From the NCBI GenBank assembly GCA_016713005.1, contig JADJPY010000008.1, positions 38,908-102,907 of the forward strand: a DNA stretch of 64,000 nucleotides, in the 5' to 3' direction. A program made the translations under genes and the position numbers. The notes under the pieces were generated by a model, which had not been told where the DNA came from, made no database searches, and saw only the letters and a list, made by a program, of their open reading frames with translations. Below are positions 1-7,609 of this stretch, piece after piece. Source of the DNA: Ramlibacter sp. Its GTDB lineage: Bacteria; Pseudomonadota; Gammaproteobacteria; Burkholderiales; Burkholderiaceae_C. Within the stretch, counting starts at the first letter, position 1, and every line of letters begins with the position of its first letter.

Positions 1-243
1 GCCGGCGTTCAGGATCACGCCCGCCAATGTGCCCGAAGCCTGCGCGCGCCCGGCCTCGTGCAGCCAGTCCACCAGCACGCCCTCGTGGTTGGTCTGGCGG
101 AAATCCAGCGTCAGGCCCTGCTTCGCGCAGGCTTGTGCGCACAGCTTTTCCACATCGGCCAGAGTGGCGTGGCCATAGACGGCAGGCTCGCGCGTGCCCA
201 GCAGGTTGAGATTGGGTCCGTTCAGGACGAGTGCGGTTTTCAT
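1..243 (-). CDS. aroQ: Type II 3-dehydroquinate dehydratase, 3' part outside window
   Basis: Reading leftward from the ATG at 243, the protein begins MKTALVLNGPNLNLLG, the hallmark N-terminus of type II dehydroquinases. Further on come the TLDFRQTNHEG segment and a GVILNAG stretch with the conserved Asn. The enzyme interconverts 3-dehydroquinate and 3-dehydroshikimate as a small cytosolic dodecamer. About 80 of the usual 145 or so residues are visible; the rest lies beyond base 1. It stands 14 bases downstream of a dehydroshikimate dehydratase and in the same direction as a quinate/shikimate dehydrogenase and a TRAP transporter. From that context I infer a catabolic role (quinate breakdown) rather than a biosynthetic one. 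Confidence 0.9.
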   Translation of the reverse strand, partial: MKTALVLNGPNLNLLGTREPAVYGHATLADVEKLCAQACAKQGLTLDFRQTNHEGVLVDWLHEAGRAQASGTLAGVILNAG

Positions 244-257
244 GGGAGCCAAGGGTA

Positions 258-1139
258 TCAAACTTCCCGCGGGCGGCGCGCCGGCAGCGGTGCGGGGCGA
301 CGCAGCACCTCCTGGGCCAGCCAGACCGCACTGCGGCGCGACCGTTGCGCCACCACGGGCAACGGCAGCTGCTGGTAGTCGTCGTTGAACACCTCGAAGC
401 TGTAGTCGCCCCGGTAACCCAGACGGTCCAGCCGCAGCACGAGGCTGGCCAGTTCGGCGCTGTGCACGCCCTCGCCGGGAAAGACGCGGAAGGTGCGCGC
501 AGTCGTCATGCGCTCCTCGAAGGTGCGCGTCTCCTGCCACATGAAGTCCGACAGCTGCACCAGGAAAATCTTGCTCGGGTCCAGCTCGTCGATGGCCTCC
601 AGCGGAGTTCCTGCGGCAAAGATGTGGAATGAGTCAATGCCCAGCCCGAGGTTGGGGCAATCCGCACGGGCGACCACATCCCATGCCGTGGTGAACTCGT
701 TGATCGTCCGGCCCCACGACAACCCCTCATACGCCACGCGGATGCCCAGCGGCACGGCCAGCATCGCCAGCTTGCGCAGGTCGCGCGCCAGGTCCTGGGG
801 CTCCTGTGACGCATGGGTGGATGTCGACGAGCAGGCCAGCAACACCTTGCACCCCAGGTCGGCGCACATCTGCAGCATGGACTTGGCGATATCAACCTTG
901 TAGGCGTGCAGGTGGCCGCTCAGCCCCTCGAAGTCCCGCAGCACCTGGAATCCCGTGGGACGCAGGCCGCTGTCGCGCACCGCTGCCACAGCGGCAGAAA
1001 CGCCGCCGGCGTGCCCCACAATGTCACGCGCACTCAGCATCACCTGGCGGAATCCGGCCTCGCGCATGGCGCCCAGCTTGGCCTCCAGCGGCCCGGCCAG
1101 GGTGATGGTGTCCATGCCGATGTTGTCCGTCAGAAGCAT
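258..1139 (-). CDS. Sugar-phosphate isomerase/epimerase-fold protein, probable 3-dehydroshikimate dehydratase
   Basis: A 293-residue TIM-barrel protein of the xylose-isomerase-like family. It opens with a substrate-loop type segment (DNIGMDTITLAGPLEAKL) and carries typical metal-site stretches, such as the VAYEGLSWG Glu region near residue 150, LGLGIDSFHIF near 180 and YSFEVFNDDY near 253. In this family the conserved Glu, Asp, His and Glu bind a divalent metal. In quinate utilisers the barrel dehydrates 3-dehydroshikimate to protocatechuate. That assignment here rests on the neighbours: dehydroquinase downstream, quinate/shikimate dehydrogenase and an HPPD-like protein upstream. The start at 1139 is 8 bases after the preceding stop, so translational coupling is likely. 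Another sugar epimerase activity cannot be excluded. Confidence 0.78.
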   Translation of the reverse strand: MLLTDNIGMDTITLAGPLEAKLGAMREAGFRQVMLSARDIVGHAGGVSAAVAAVRDSGLRPTGFQVLRDFEGLSGHLHAYKVDIAKSMLQMCADLGCKVLLACSSTSTHASQEPQDLARDLRKLAMLAVPLGIRVAYEGLSWGRTINEFTTAWDVVARADCPNLGLGIDSFHIFAAGTPLEAIDELDPSKIFLVQLSDFMWQETRTFEERMTTARTFRVFPGEGVHSAELASLVLRLDRLGYRGDYSFEVFNDDYQQLPLPVVAQRSRRSAVWLAQEVLRRPAPLPARRPREV

Positions 1140-1147
1140 GGCGGACC

Positions 1148-2029
1148 TCAGGTGTCTCGGTGGACCAGCTCAAACGCGACCGAGCCAAGGCTGGTCCGCG
1201 TGAGCGCGCCCCGGTCCTCCGGGTGCAGGCGCTGCGATTCGACAAACTGCACACCGCGCAGCTTGAGCGCAGTCACAGCAGCGCCGACGTCGGGGGTACC
1301 GATGCCGATGCGGTGCAGTTCCTCGCTGGAGTCGGCGGTCTCGACGGCGGGGTCGGGCTCGATCAGCTGCCACATGAAGCGCCCGCAGGGGCTGCGCAGC
1401 AGCGTTCCCTTGGGCATGATGCCGAAGCGCTGCCCGTCCGGGATGGGCTGGAATCCGAACATCTCGCCATAGAAAGCCAGCCAGTCGGCGCTGCGGTCCA
1501 GGCCGATGTACTGCACCACCCCGAAGTAATCCATGTTGGCCAGCGCGGGCGGATGAGCTTCTACGGTCGGAATCAGGGAAAAATCAATGTCAAAAATGGA
1601 AAATTCGCGGTAGCGGTCGACAAAGTAGTAGCGTGCGCCGCCCGGTCCGTGGATGGCCGGCACGTTGAGCTCCATCGCCTGTGCGTGGCCCTCCACAGGC
1701 CATGCTCCCAGGTCCACGCATCTGCGAAAGGCCTGCGCCGCATCGTGCACGCGAAACGCCACCGCCGACAGTGCCGGCGGCCGGTCGGGCTCGGCCTGCA
1801 GGCTGTTGTCGCCCGGGTGGGCGTTGATCACCAGGTTCATCGACCCCTGGCGGTACAGCACCACCTCGCGCGACCGGTGCCGGGCCACCGGTCGGAACCC
1901 CATGGCCTCGAGTACCTGGCCCAGCGCCTGCGGGTGCGAGGTGGTGTATTCGATGTACTCGATGCCGTCCAGCCCCAGGGGGTTGGGCGCGTCGGGCAGT
2001 GCTTCCCGGTCCGGCTGGCGTGAGGTCAT
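1148..2029 (-). CDS. VOC / 4-hydroxyphenylpyruvate dioxygenase-like protein (detached QuiC C-terminal half)
   Basis: A 293-residue protein starting MTSRQPDREALP at 2029; an in-frame extension further upstream overlaps the dehydrogenase gene and is unlikely to be real. It has two vicinal-oxygen-chelate modules, roughly residues 18-125 and 145-293, as in 4-hydroxyphenylpyruvate dioxygenase. In bifunctional QuiC-type dehydroshikimate dehydratases such a domain is fused behind a TIM barrel; here the barrel is the next gene downstream. Two of the three usual metal ligands are visible in the C-terminal module: the His of EELHRIGIGTPDV and the Glu of VAFELVHRD. The position of the first His (usually DH) reads MDYFG, a Tyr. 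HPPD activity is therefore doubtful; a structural or accessory role for the dehydratase is plausible. Confidence 0.75.
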   Translation of the reverse strand: MTSRQPDREALPDAPNPLGLDGIEYIEYTTSHPQALGQVLEAMGFRPVARHRSREVVLYRQGSMNLVINAHPGDNSLQAEPDRPPALSAVAFRVHDAAQAFRRCVDLGAWPVEGHAQAMELNVPAIHGPGGARYYFVDRYREFSIFDIDFSLIPTVEAHPPALANMDYFGVVQYIGLDRSADWLAFYGEMFGFQPIPDGQRFGIMPKGTLLRSPCGRFMWQLIEPDPAVETADSSEELHRIGIGTPDVGAAVTALKLRGVQFVESQRLHPEDRGALTRTSLGSVAFELVHRDT

Positions 2030-2049
2030 GGTCACTCCTCTGTTGGCGT

Positions 2050-2913
2050 TCAGTCCACGCGTGTCTGCAGCAAGAGGCGGAAATGCGCCTGCATGCGCTG
2101 CGGGTCGGCCGTCCGCCCGGTAAACAACCCGAACGCATCCACGGCCTGTCCCACCGCCATCGTCCCGCCATCCACCGTGGCGCAACCGATGGCCCGCGCT
2201 GCCTTGAGCAGCGCCGTCTCCAACGGGAAGTAGACGATCTCGGCCACCCACAACCGCGGATGCAGCAGTTCGGCCGGCAGCGGCAGGCCGGGCAATTTGT
2301 CCATGCCGGTGGGCGTGGCGTGCACCAGGCCCGTGGCCGCGGCAATGACGCTGGCCGGGTGGTCGGCAGACACCACGCGGGTCGTGCCGTGCAGTCGCCC
2401 CAGCTCGGTGGCCAGCGCACGGGCACGGGCGGCTTCGTGGTCCACCAGCACCAGCCGTTCGCAGCCCATGCCCAGCAGTGCGTGGGCGATGGCCGAGCCG
2501 GCCCCGCCGGCACCCAGCAGCACCACACAGGACAGGTCGGCCTGTGGCAGCGCGCGGGTAAAACCCCAGCGCCAGCCCGAGCCGTCGGTGTTGTGCCCGA
2601 CAAGACGCCCACCGTCATTGACCACCGTGTTCACCGCACCCATCGCCCGCGCGTCTGCGGACAGGTCGTCCAGCAGCGGGATCACCGCCTGCTTGCACGG
2701 AAATGTGATGTTGAGGCCGGAAAAACCCATGACCCGCGCTGCGTCCAGCAGCGTGGGCAGGGCCTCCACCCCGCGGCCGCTGCGGTCAAGGTCGATCAGC
2801 TGGTAGTGGACCCGCAGCCCATGGCACGCGCCCTCCTCCTCATGCATGGAGGGCGTGAGCGAACGCTGGATGCCAGCGCCGATCAAACCCAGGAGGACGC
2901 GTGCTTCGCTCAC
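2050..2913 (-). CDS. Quinate/shikimate dehydrogenase (NAD-type AroE family)
   Basis: A 287-residue shikimate dehydrogenase-family enzyme. The substrate-binding motif reads SLTPSMHEEE near residue 18, as in quinate/shikimate dehydrogenases, instead of the SxSPxxHN of biosynthetic AroE. The catalytic Lys/Asp region (NITFPCKQ, NTVVND, GHNTDGSG) and the Rossmann loop GAGGAGSA follow. An Asp ends beta-strand 2 (LVLVDHE), which favours NAD over NADP. The substrate would be quinate or shikimate, oxidised to dehydroquinate or dehydroshikimate. The start overlaps the stop of the TRAP binding-protein gene by four bases, so it sits in one operon with the transporter. Confidence 0.85.
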   Translation of the reverse strand: MSEARVLLGLIGAGIQRSLTPSMHEEEGACHGLRVHYQLIDLDRSGRGVEALPTLLDAARVMGFSGLNITFPCKQAVIPLLDDLSADARAMGAVNTVVNDGGRLVGHNTDGSGWRWGFTRALPQADLSCVVLLGAGGAGSAIAHALLGMGCERLVLVDHEAARARALATELGRLHGTTRVVSADHPASVIAAATGLVHATPTGMDKLPGLPLPAELLHPRLWVAEIVYFPLETALLKAARAIGCATVDGGTMAVGQAVDAFGLFTGRTADPQRMQAHFRLLLQTRVD

Positions 2914-3914
2914 TTGCGCAGCTTGGCCAGTTCGGCCTGCAGTTCAGCCACGGTTGCCGCAATCGCCGCACCGTGCTTGTCGATCACCGGTGCCAGCCTG
3001 GCGCGCAGCTTGGCCTGCTCGGCGGGGCTGAGCTCGGTCACCTGCATGCCGGCCTTCTTGAGCTGGTCAAGCTGCCCTGCGGCGGCTTCGCGATTGACCT
3101 GGCGCTGGTACTTGCCGGCCTCGACGGCGGCGTCACCGATGATCTTCTTCTCGTCGGCAGACAGCGTGTCCCAGACCTTCTTGCTGAAGATGAAGGATTG
3201 CGGGTTGTACTGGTGGTTGGTCACCGCCAGGTGCTTCTGGACCTCGGCAAACTTGTTGGCCAGGATCACGCTGAAGGGGTTCTCCTGCCCGTCCACGGCC
3301 TTCTGCTCGAGCGCCGCATAGAGCTCAGGGAAAGCCAGCGGGGTGGGGTTTGCATCCAGCGCCTTGACCCAGTCGATGTTGATCGGGTTGGGGATCACGC
3401 GCAGCTTCAGGCCGGCGATGTCTTCCACCTTGGTGATGGGACGCCTGCTGTTGCTCATGTTGCGAAAGCCCAGCTCCCAGTAGGCCAGGCCGACGATCGC
3501 CTTGTCGGCCAGCTTGGCATGCAGCTTCTGGCCAAAGGGACCATCGACGACGGCGTCGGCCTCGCGGGCGCTGGCGAACATGAAGGGGAAGTCGTAGACC
3601 TCGAAGTCCTTGACCTGCGAGGCGAGGATGCCGCTGTTCAGCACGGTGATCTCGACTGTGCCGCCCTGCAGCGCCGACACGGTGGCCGCGTCGCCACCCA
3701 GAACGCCACCGGGGAATACGTTGACCTTGAGCTTGCCCCCACTCTTGGCTGCGACGATTTCGGCAAAGCGCGTGGCGCCCTGCTCCAGCGGGTGTCCCTT
3801 GGGGTTTTGCAGACCCAGCTTGAGCGTGCGCTCCTTGATGTCCTGTGCGGACGCCACACCCAGCACGGCCAACGCCGCGGCGGCCAGTACGGTTTTGATC
3901 ATCAGACGCTTCAT
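2910..3914 (-). CDS. TRAP transporter periplasmic solute-binding protein (DctP family)
   Basis: A 334-residue DctP-type binding protein. A cleavable signal peptide (MKRLMIKTVLAAAALAVLGVASAQ) precedes the mature domain. The start at 3914 was chosen because the signal peptide begins there. Family landmarks include the GGVLGG loop, the conserved Arg of LKLRVIPNP near residue 165 that binds a carboxylate ligand, and the DGQENPFS segment. It would deliver an organic acid to the membrane subunits encoded immediately upstream in the operon. Given the enzymes downstream, quinate, shikimate or dehydroshikimate is the likely ligand; that is inference. The C-terminal tail is Ala/Leu-rich and helical. 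Confidence 0.9.
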   Translation of the reverse strand: MKRLMIKTVLAAAALAVLGVASAQDIKERTLKLGLQNPKGHPLEQGATRFAEIVAAKSGGKLKVNVFPGGVLGGDAATVSALQGGTVEITVLNSGILASQVKDFEVYDFPFMFASAREADAVVDGPFGQKLHAKLADKAIVGLAYWELGFRNMSNSRRPITKVEDIAGLKLRVIPNPINIDWVKALDANPTPLAFPELYAALEQKAVDGQENPFSVILANKFAEVQKHLAVTNHQYNPQSFIFSKKVWDTLSADEKKIIGDAAVEAGKYQRQVNREAAAGQLDQLKKAGMQVTELSPAEQAKLRARLAPVIDKHGAAIAATVAELQAELAKLRK

Positions 3915-4006
3915 GGATAGTCTCCTCGGATAAATGGATTCAAGGTAGGCAAACAGGTAGAACGGGTTCTGGCGTACCAGCAGAAGCCCGCAGGGATCCT
4001 TGCAAC

Positions 4007-5287
4007 TCAGCCCGTCAGGAGCTTCAGGGGCGCCATGACCAGCTGCGGGAAAAGAACCATCAGGAACATGACCAGATACTGGGCACACATGAACGGCAGG
4101 ACGCCTTTGGTCACCTCGTCCATGCTGATGCGCCCGACGCCGGCCACGGTGTTGAGAACGGTCCCCACCGGGGGCGTGATCAGGCCAATGGCATTGTTGA
4201 TGATGAACAGCACACCGAAATACACCGGGTCGATACCGGCCGCCTTGACCACCGGCATCAGCACCGGCGTGAGCAGCAGGATGGTGGGTGTCATGTCCAG
4301 CGCAGTGCCCACCACCATCACCAGCACCATGATGGCCACCAGGAGCAATTTGGGCTGGTCCAGCAGCGGCTGCAGCAGCGACACCACCTGAGCCGGCAAC
4401 TGCGCCACCGTGATCAGCCATGCCGAGACCATCGCCGCGGCGACCAGGAACATGATCACCGACGTGGTCTTTGCTGCCGCCAGGAATACCGGGTACAGAT
4501 CCCGGAATCCCAGTTCGCGGTAAACCAGCGTCGACACGGCCAGGGCATAGACCGCCGCCACCACCGCGGCCTCTGTCGGCGTGAAGACACCCATCTTCAG
4601 CCCGACGATCACGATCACAGGCAGCACCAGTGCCCATGTGGACCGGCGAAAGGCCTGGGCCACTTCGCCTCGCGAGCGCCGCGGCGGCGGAACCACCTTT
4701 TCCTTGCGCACCAGCCACCACCAGGTCACCCAGAGCGAAGCGCCCAGCAGGAGACCGGGCACGATTCCGGCCAGAAAAAGCTTGGAGATCGACACATTGG
4801 CCGCAACCCCAAAAATCACAAATCCGATACTGGGCGGGATGACGGGCGCAATGATCCCGGCTGAGGCGATCAGCCCGGCCGAGCGGGCGCGATCGTGGCC
4901 AGCCGCGACCATCATCGGCAACAACAACGCGGCCAGCGCCGCCGCATCGGCTACGGCCGAGCCCGAAAGCGCCGCGAGGATGCAGGCGGCCACAATGGCC
5001 ACATAGCCCAGACCACCCCGGATGTGGCCCACCAGCGCCATGGCCAGGTCCACAATGCGGCGCGACAGGCCGCCATGGTTCATCAATTCGCCGGCGAGCA
5101 TGAAAAACGGCACCGCAAGCAGCGGGAAGCTGTCCGCACCGTTGATGACGTTCTGGGCCAGGATCTGGGCATCGAACATGTCGAGGTGCCACATCAGGGC
5201 GGCGCCACAGATCAGCAATGAGAACGCGATCGGAATGCCCAGGGCCATCGCGCCCAGCAGGGAGCCCAGGAAAATGGCGATGGTCAT
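4007..5287 (-). CDS. TRAP transporter large permease (DctM family)
   Basis: A 426-residue, strongly hydrophobic protein with about twelve to thirteen membrane segments, the usual size and profile of DctM. Conserved segments include LLAVPFFMLAGELMNHGG, the IPPSIGFVIFG loop and ALDMTPTILLLTPVLMP near the C-terminus. It is the sodium-coupled translocation subunit. The start at 5287 overlaps the dctQ stop by four bases, which ties the two subunits translationally. A longer in-frame reading upstream is an out-of-frame shadow of dctQ and was discarded. The gap of about 90 bases to the binding-protein gene holds nothing recognisable. Confidence 0.93.
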   Translation of the reverse strand: MTIAIFLGSLLGAMALGIPIAFSLLICGAALMWHLDMFDAQILAQNVINGADSFPLLAVPFFMLAGELMNHGGLSRRIVDLAMALVGHIRGGLGYVAIVAACILAALSGSAVADAAALAALLLPMMVAAGHDRARSAGLIASAGIIAPVIPPSIGFVIFGVAANVSISKLFLAGIVPGLLLGASLWVTWWWLVRKEKVVPPPRRSRGEVAQAFRRSTWALVLPVIVIVGLKMGVFTPTEAAVVAAVYALAVSTLVYRELGFRDLYPVFLAAAKTTSVIMFLVAAAMVSAWLITVAQLPAQVVSLLQPLLDQPKLLLVAIMVLVMVVGTALDMTPTILLLTPVLMPVVKAAGIDPVYFGVLFIINNAIGLITPPVGTVLNTVAGVGRISMDEVTKGVLPFMCAQYLVMFLMVLFPQLVMAPLKLLTG

Positions 5288-5817
5288 TTCGCTTCCCCTT
5301 CGGCCGTTGTTTCCTCGGATTCGCGGATGCCCACCAGCTGGTCGTCCCCCAGCTGCCCGGACAGCAGGCGCCATAAATCCATCAGCAAAATGATGGCGGC
5401 CGAAACGGCGAACGCCATGCCGCTGGCGTAGAACCAGCCCATGGACACCTCCATGATGGCGCTGCTGGTGGTGAGATTGATGCGGGTCTGGTCCAGCGCG
5501 CCCTTGAACAGCAGCCAGCACACCCCAAGCATCGCCAGGTAGCCCAGGCCGAGGCTCGCCTTCTTGCCCCAGCGCGGCAGCCGCGCCACGAGCATGTCTG
5601 TCCCCAGGTGCGCGCGCTCGTGCATCGCTATCACGGCCCCAAGAAAAGTCATCCAGACGAACAGCCAGCGCGACAGCTCTTCCGAAATGGACAGGCCAGA
5701 GTTGAAGGCATAGCGCAGCACCACGTTGGCGAACACCAGTATCACCATCAATGCCAGGCAACCGACGATGACTGCGCCAAGCAGTCGGCAGTAGCGGTCA
5801 ACCAGTGTGTTCAGCAT
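5284..5817 (-). CDS. TRAP transporter small permease (DctQ family)
   Basis: A 177-residue protein with four predicted membrane helices and the conserved pattern RYAFNSGLSISEELSRWLFVW near residue 38, followed by GAVIAMHERAHLG, both characteristic of DctQ. It anchors the TRAP permease complex together with the DctM subunit downstream. The acidic C-terminal tail (ESEETTAEGEAK) is cytoplasmic. It is the first gene of the transporter-catabolic operon and lies directly behind a candidate TetR operator at 5881-5894. Confidence 0.9.
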   Translation of the reverse strand: MLNTLVDRYCRLLGAVIVGCLALMVILVFANVVLRYAFNSGLSISEELSRWLFVWMTFLGAVIAMHERAHLGTDMLVARLPRWGKKASLGLGYLAMLGVCWLLFKGALDQTRINLTTSSAIMEVSMGWFYASGMAFAVSAAIILLMDLWRLLSGQLGDDQLVGIRESEETTAEGEAK

Positions 5818-5880
5818 CAGGACTTGTCTCCGGTGGCCATGGCGTTGGCGATGGCGGTTTTGATGCGATGAATTATGTAC

Positions 5881-5894
5881 GAACTGGTTAGTTC
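5881..5894. promoter_or_regulatory. Candidate TetR operator in front of the quinate/shikimate operon
   Basis: A perfect inverted repeat GAACT-GGTT-AGTTC lies in the 123-base gap between the tetR stop and the dctQ start. Its size and position suit an operator through which the adjacent TetR-family protein could repress the dctQMP-catabolic operon. The repressor-operator pairing is inferred from proximity alone. Confidence 0.5.
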
Positions 5895-5940
5895 TTAAAG
5901 ATCGGTAAAAACCCTGATCTTTTCTTTCTTGAATTAATAT

Positions 5941-6615
5941 TTAGGTAATATTTTTCACGAAACGCACCACCATTTCGATGATGCTGTCACGCCGCGCGGC
6001 GATTGCTGCCGGTGACTCCAGATCGCGCTTGAAGATGAGCGCGAACGTGTGGCGGTTGGCCACATTGAAGAAGCTCAGCGCGCTGATGGACATGTGCAGG
6101 TCCACCGGATCAATGCCACTGCGGAACACCCCGGCCGCCACGCCGCGCTCGTAGACCTGGGTCACCGCCGCGATGACCGGGACATTGAGCTTCTGGATGG
6201 ATTTGCTGCGCGCCAGGAACTCCCCCCGGTGGATGTTTTCTGTCATCACCAGCCGGATGAAGTCCGGGTTGGCCAGCTGGTAGTCCACGGTAAAGCCCAC
6301 CAGTTTGCGCAGGGCATCCTCGGGCGCCAGGTCCTCCAGATGCAGCTCGGTCTCGATCTGGCGGATGTGCCGGTAGGCCGCCTCCAGCACCGCCACATAC
6401 AGTGCCTCCTTGCTGCCGAAGTAGTAGTAGATCATGCGCTTGCTGGTGCGCATGGCCTCGGCGATCACGTCGATGCGGGCACCGGCCAGGCCCTTTTCGG
6501 AGAACTCGTGCGTGGCGACTTCGATGATGTCGGCCATGGTGCGCTCGGGGTCGTTGGTGCGCGGCTCGGCCTTGGGACGTCTGCGAGGCGCCGCAGAATG
6601 TACTGTCTGGTTCAT
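5941..6615 (-). CDS. TetR/AcrR family transcriptional regulator
   Basis: A 224-residue regulator. After a basic, Pro-rich N-terminal tail, the TetR helix-turn-helix spans about residues 24-70 (EFSEKGLAGARIDVIAEAMRTS followed by KRMIYYYFGSKEALYVAV). The remaining helical domain binds an effector and dimerises. It lies upstream of and in the same direction as the TRAP transporter and aromatic-precursor enzymes. It therefore probably controls them, with quinate, shikimate or a product such as protocatechuate as possible inducer; the effector cannot be read from sequence. Confidence 0.88.
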   Translation of the reverse strand: MNQTVHSAAPRRRPKAEPRTNDPERTMADIIEVATHEFSEKGLAGARIDVIAEAMRTSKRMIYYYFGSKEALYVAVLEAAYRHIRQIETELHLEDLAPEDALRKLVGFTVDYQLANPDFIRLVMTENIHRGEFLARSKSIQKLNVPVIAAVTQVYERGVAAGVFRSGIDPVDLHMSISALSFFNVANRHTFALIFKRDLESPAAIAARRDSIIEMVVRFVKNIT

Positions 6616-6703
6616 CTTGCGAAGTGTAGAAGAAGCCGCTGCTCACCACGCCTTGTCGCCTGCGGGGCCGCGTTCGGCAGCGAAGTCGCCGACAATCGGG
6701 GCA

Positions 6704-7609
6704 GTGAAAACCCGCCATTTCGCGCAACTCTTTGCGCTGTCTGCCCTGTGGGGCGCCTCCTTCCTGTTCATCCGCATCGCCAGCCCGGTGCTGGGTCCCC
6801 TGGTCATGGCCGAGATCCGGGTGGCCCTGGCCTCGCTGGTTCTCTGGATCGCCATGCGCGCCGCGGGCGAAAGCATCCAGCGCCGGTGGTGGCGTGAGCT
6901 GTTCATCGTGGGCGCGCTGTCGGTCGCCCTGCCTTTTGCGCTGTTCTCCTGGGCCGGCCTGCATCTGCCGGCGGGCTACATGGCGCTGCTCAACGTGAGC
7001 GCGGTGCTGTTTGGCACCTTGTTCGCCGCCTGGCTGCGAGAGGACACGCTCACCGCGCGCAAGCTCCTGGGATGCGTGTGCGGCTTTGCTGGCGTGGGCA
7101 TGGTGGTGCAACTGGGACCGGTGCAGCTGTCGCTGCCGGTTGTGCTTGCCGCACTGGCCTGCGTCACGGCCGCAGCCTGCTACGGCCTTTGCACGCCGCT
7201 GATGAAACGCGCCACCACGCGCATCCCCACCCTGACCATTGCCGCGGGCTCGCACATGACGTCGGCTCTGCTCCTGCTGGCACCAGCCGCAGCCACACTG
7301 CCACAGGCCCGCTTCAGCTGGGGTGCGGCGATGGCCGTGCTCGTGATGGGTGTGGTCACCTCCGGGGGCGCCTTCTGGATGCACCTGCGCATCATCAAGC
7401 AAGTCTCGCCGGTCGCCGCGATGGCACCCACCTTCCTGATCCCGCTCTTCGGGCTGGCGTGGGGCTGGATTTTCCTGGGCGAGCCCATGGGCTCTGGTCT
7501 GTGGCTCGGTGGGGCGCTGGTGCTGCTGGCGGCCGCGCTCGTCACCGGCTTCAACCCGGTCGCACGGCTGTGGCAGGCGCTGTCTGGTTCCGATGCCGCC
7601 AGACCCTGA
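6704..7609 (+). CDS. DMT superfamily transporter, EamA domains
   Basis: A 301-residue inner-membrane protein with about ten hydrophobic segments forming two EamA repeats (about residues 5-135 and 145-285). The family exports small metabolites or amino acids. The GTG at 6704 was chosen because the first helix (FAQLFALSALWGASFLFIRIA) starts right after it and upstream sequence overlaps tetR's promoter side. Its 3' end overlaps the oppositely oriented MFS gene by 59 bases, so the two transcripts converge. The substrate cannot be predicted. Confidence 0.85.
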   Translation: MKTRHFAQLFALSALWGASFLFIRIASPVLGPLVMAEIRVALASLVLWIAMRAAGESIQRRWWRELFIVGALSVALPFALFSWAGLHLPAGYMALLNVSAVLFGTLFAAWLREDTLTARKLLGCVCGFAGVGMVVQLGPVQLSLPVVLAALACVTAAACYGLCTPLMKRATTRIPTLTIAAGSHMTSALLLLAPAAATLPQARFSWGAAMAVLVMGVVTSGGAFWMHLRIIKQVSPVAAMAPTFLIPLFGLAWGWIFLGEPMGSGLWLGGALVLLAAALVTGFNPVARLWQALSGSDAARP

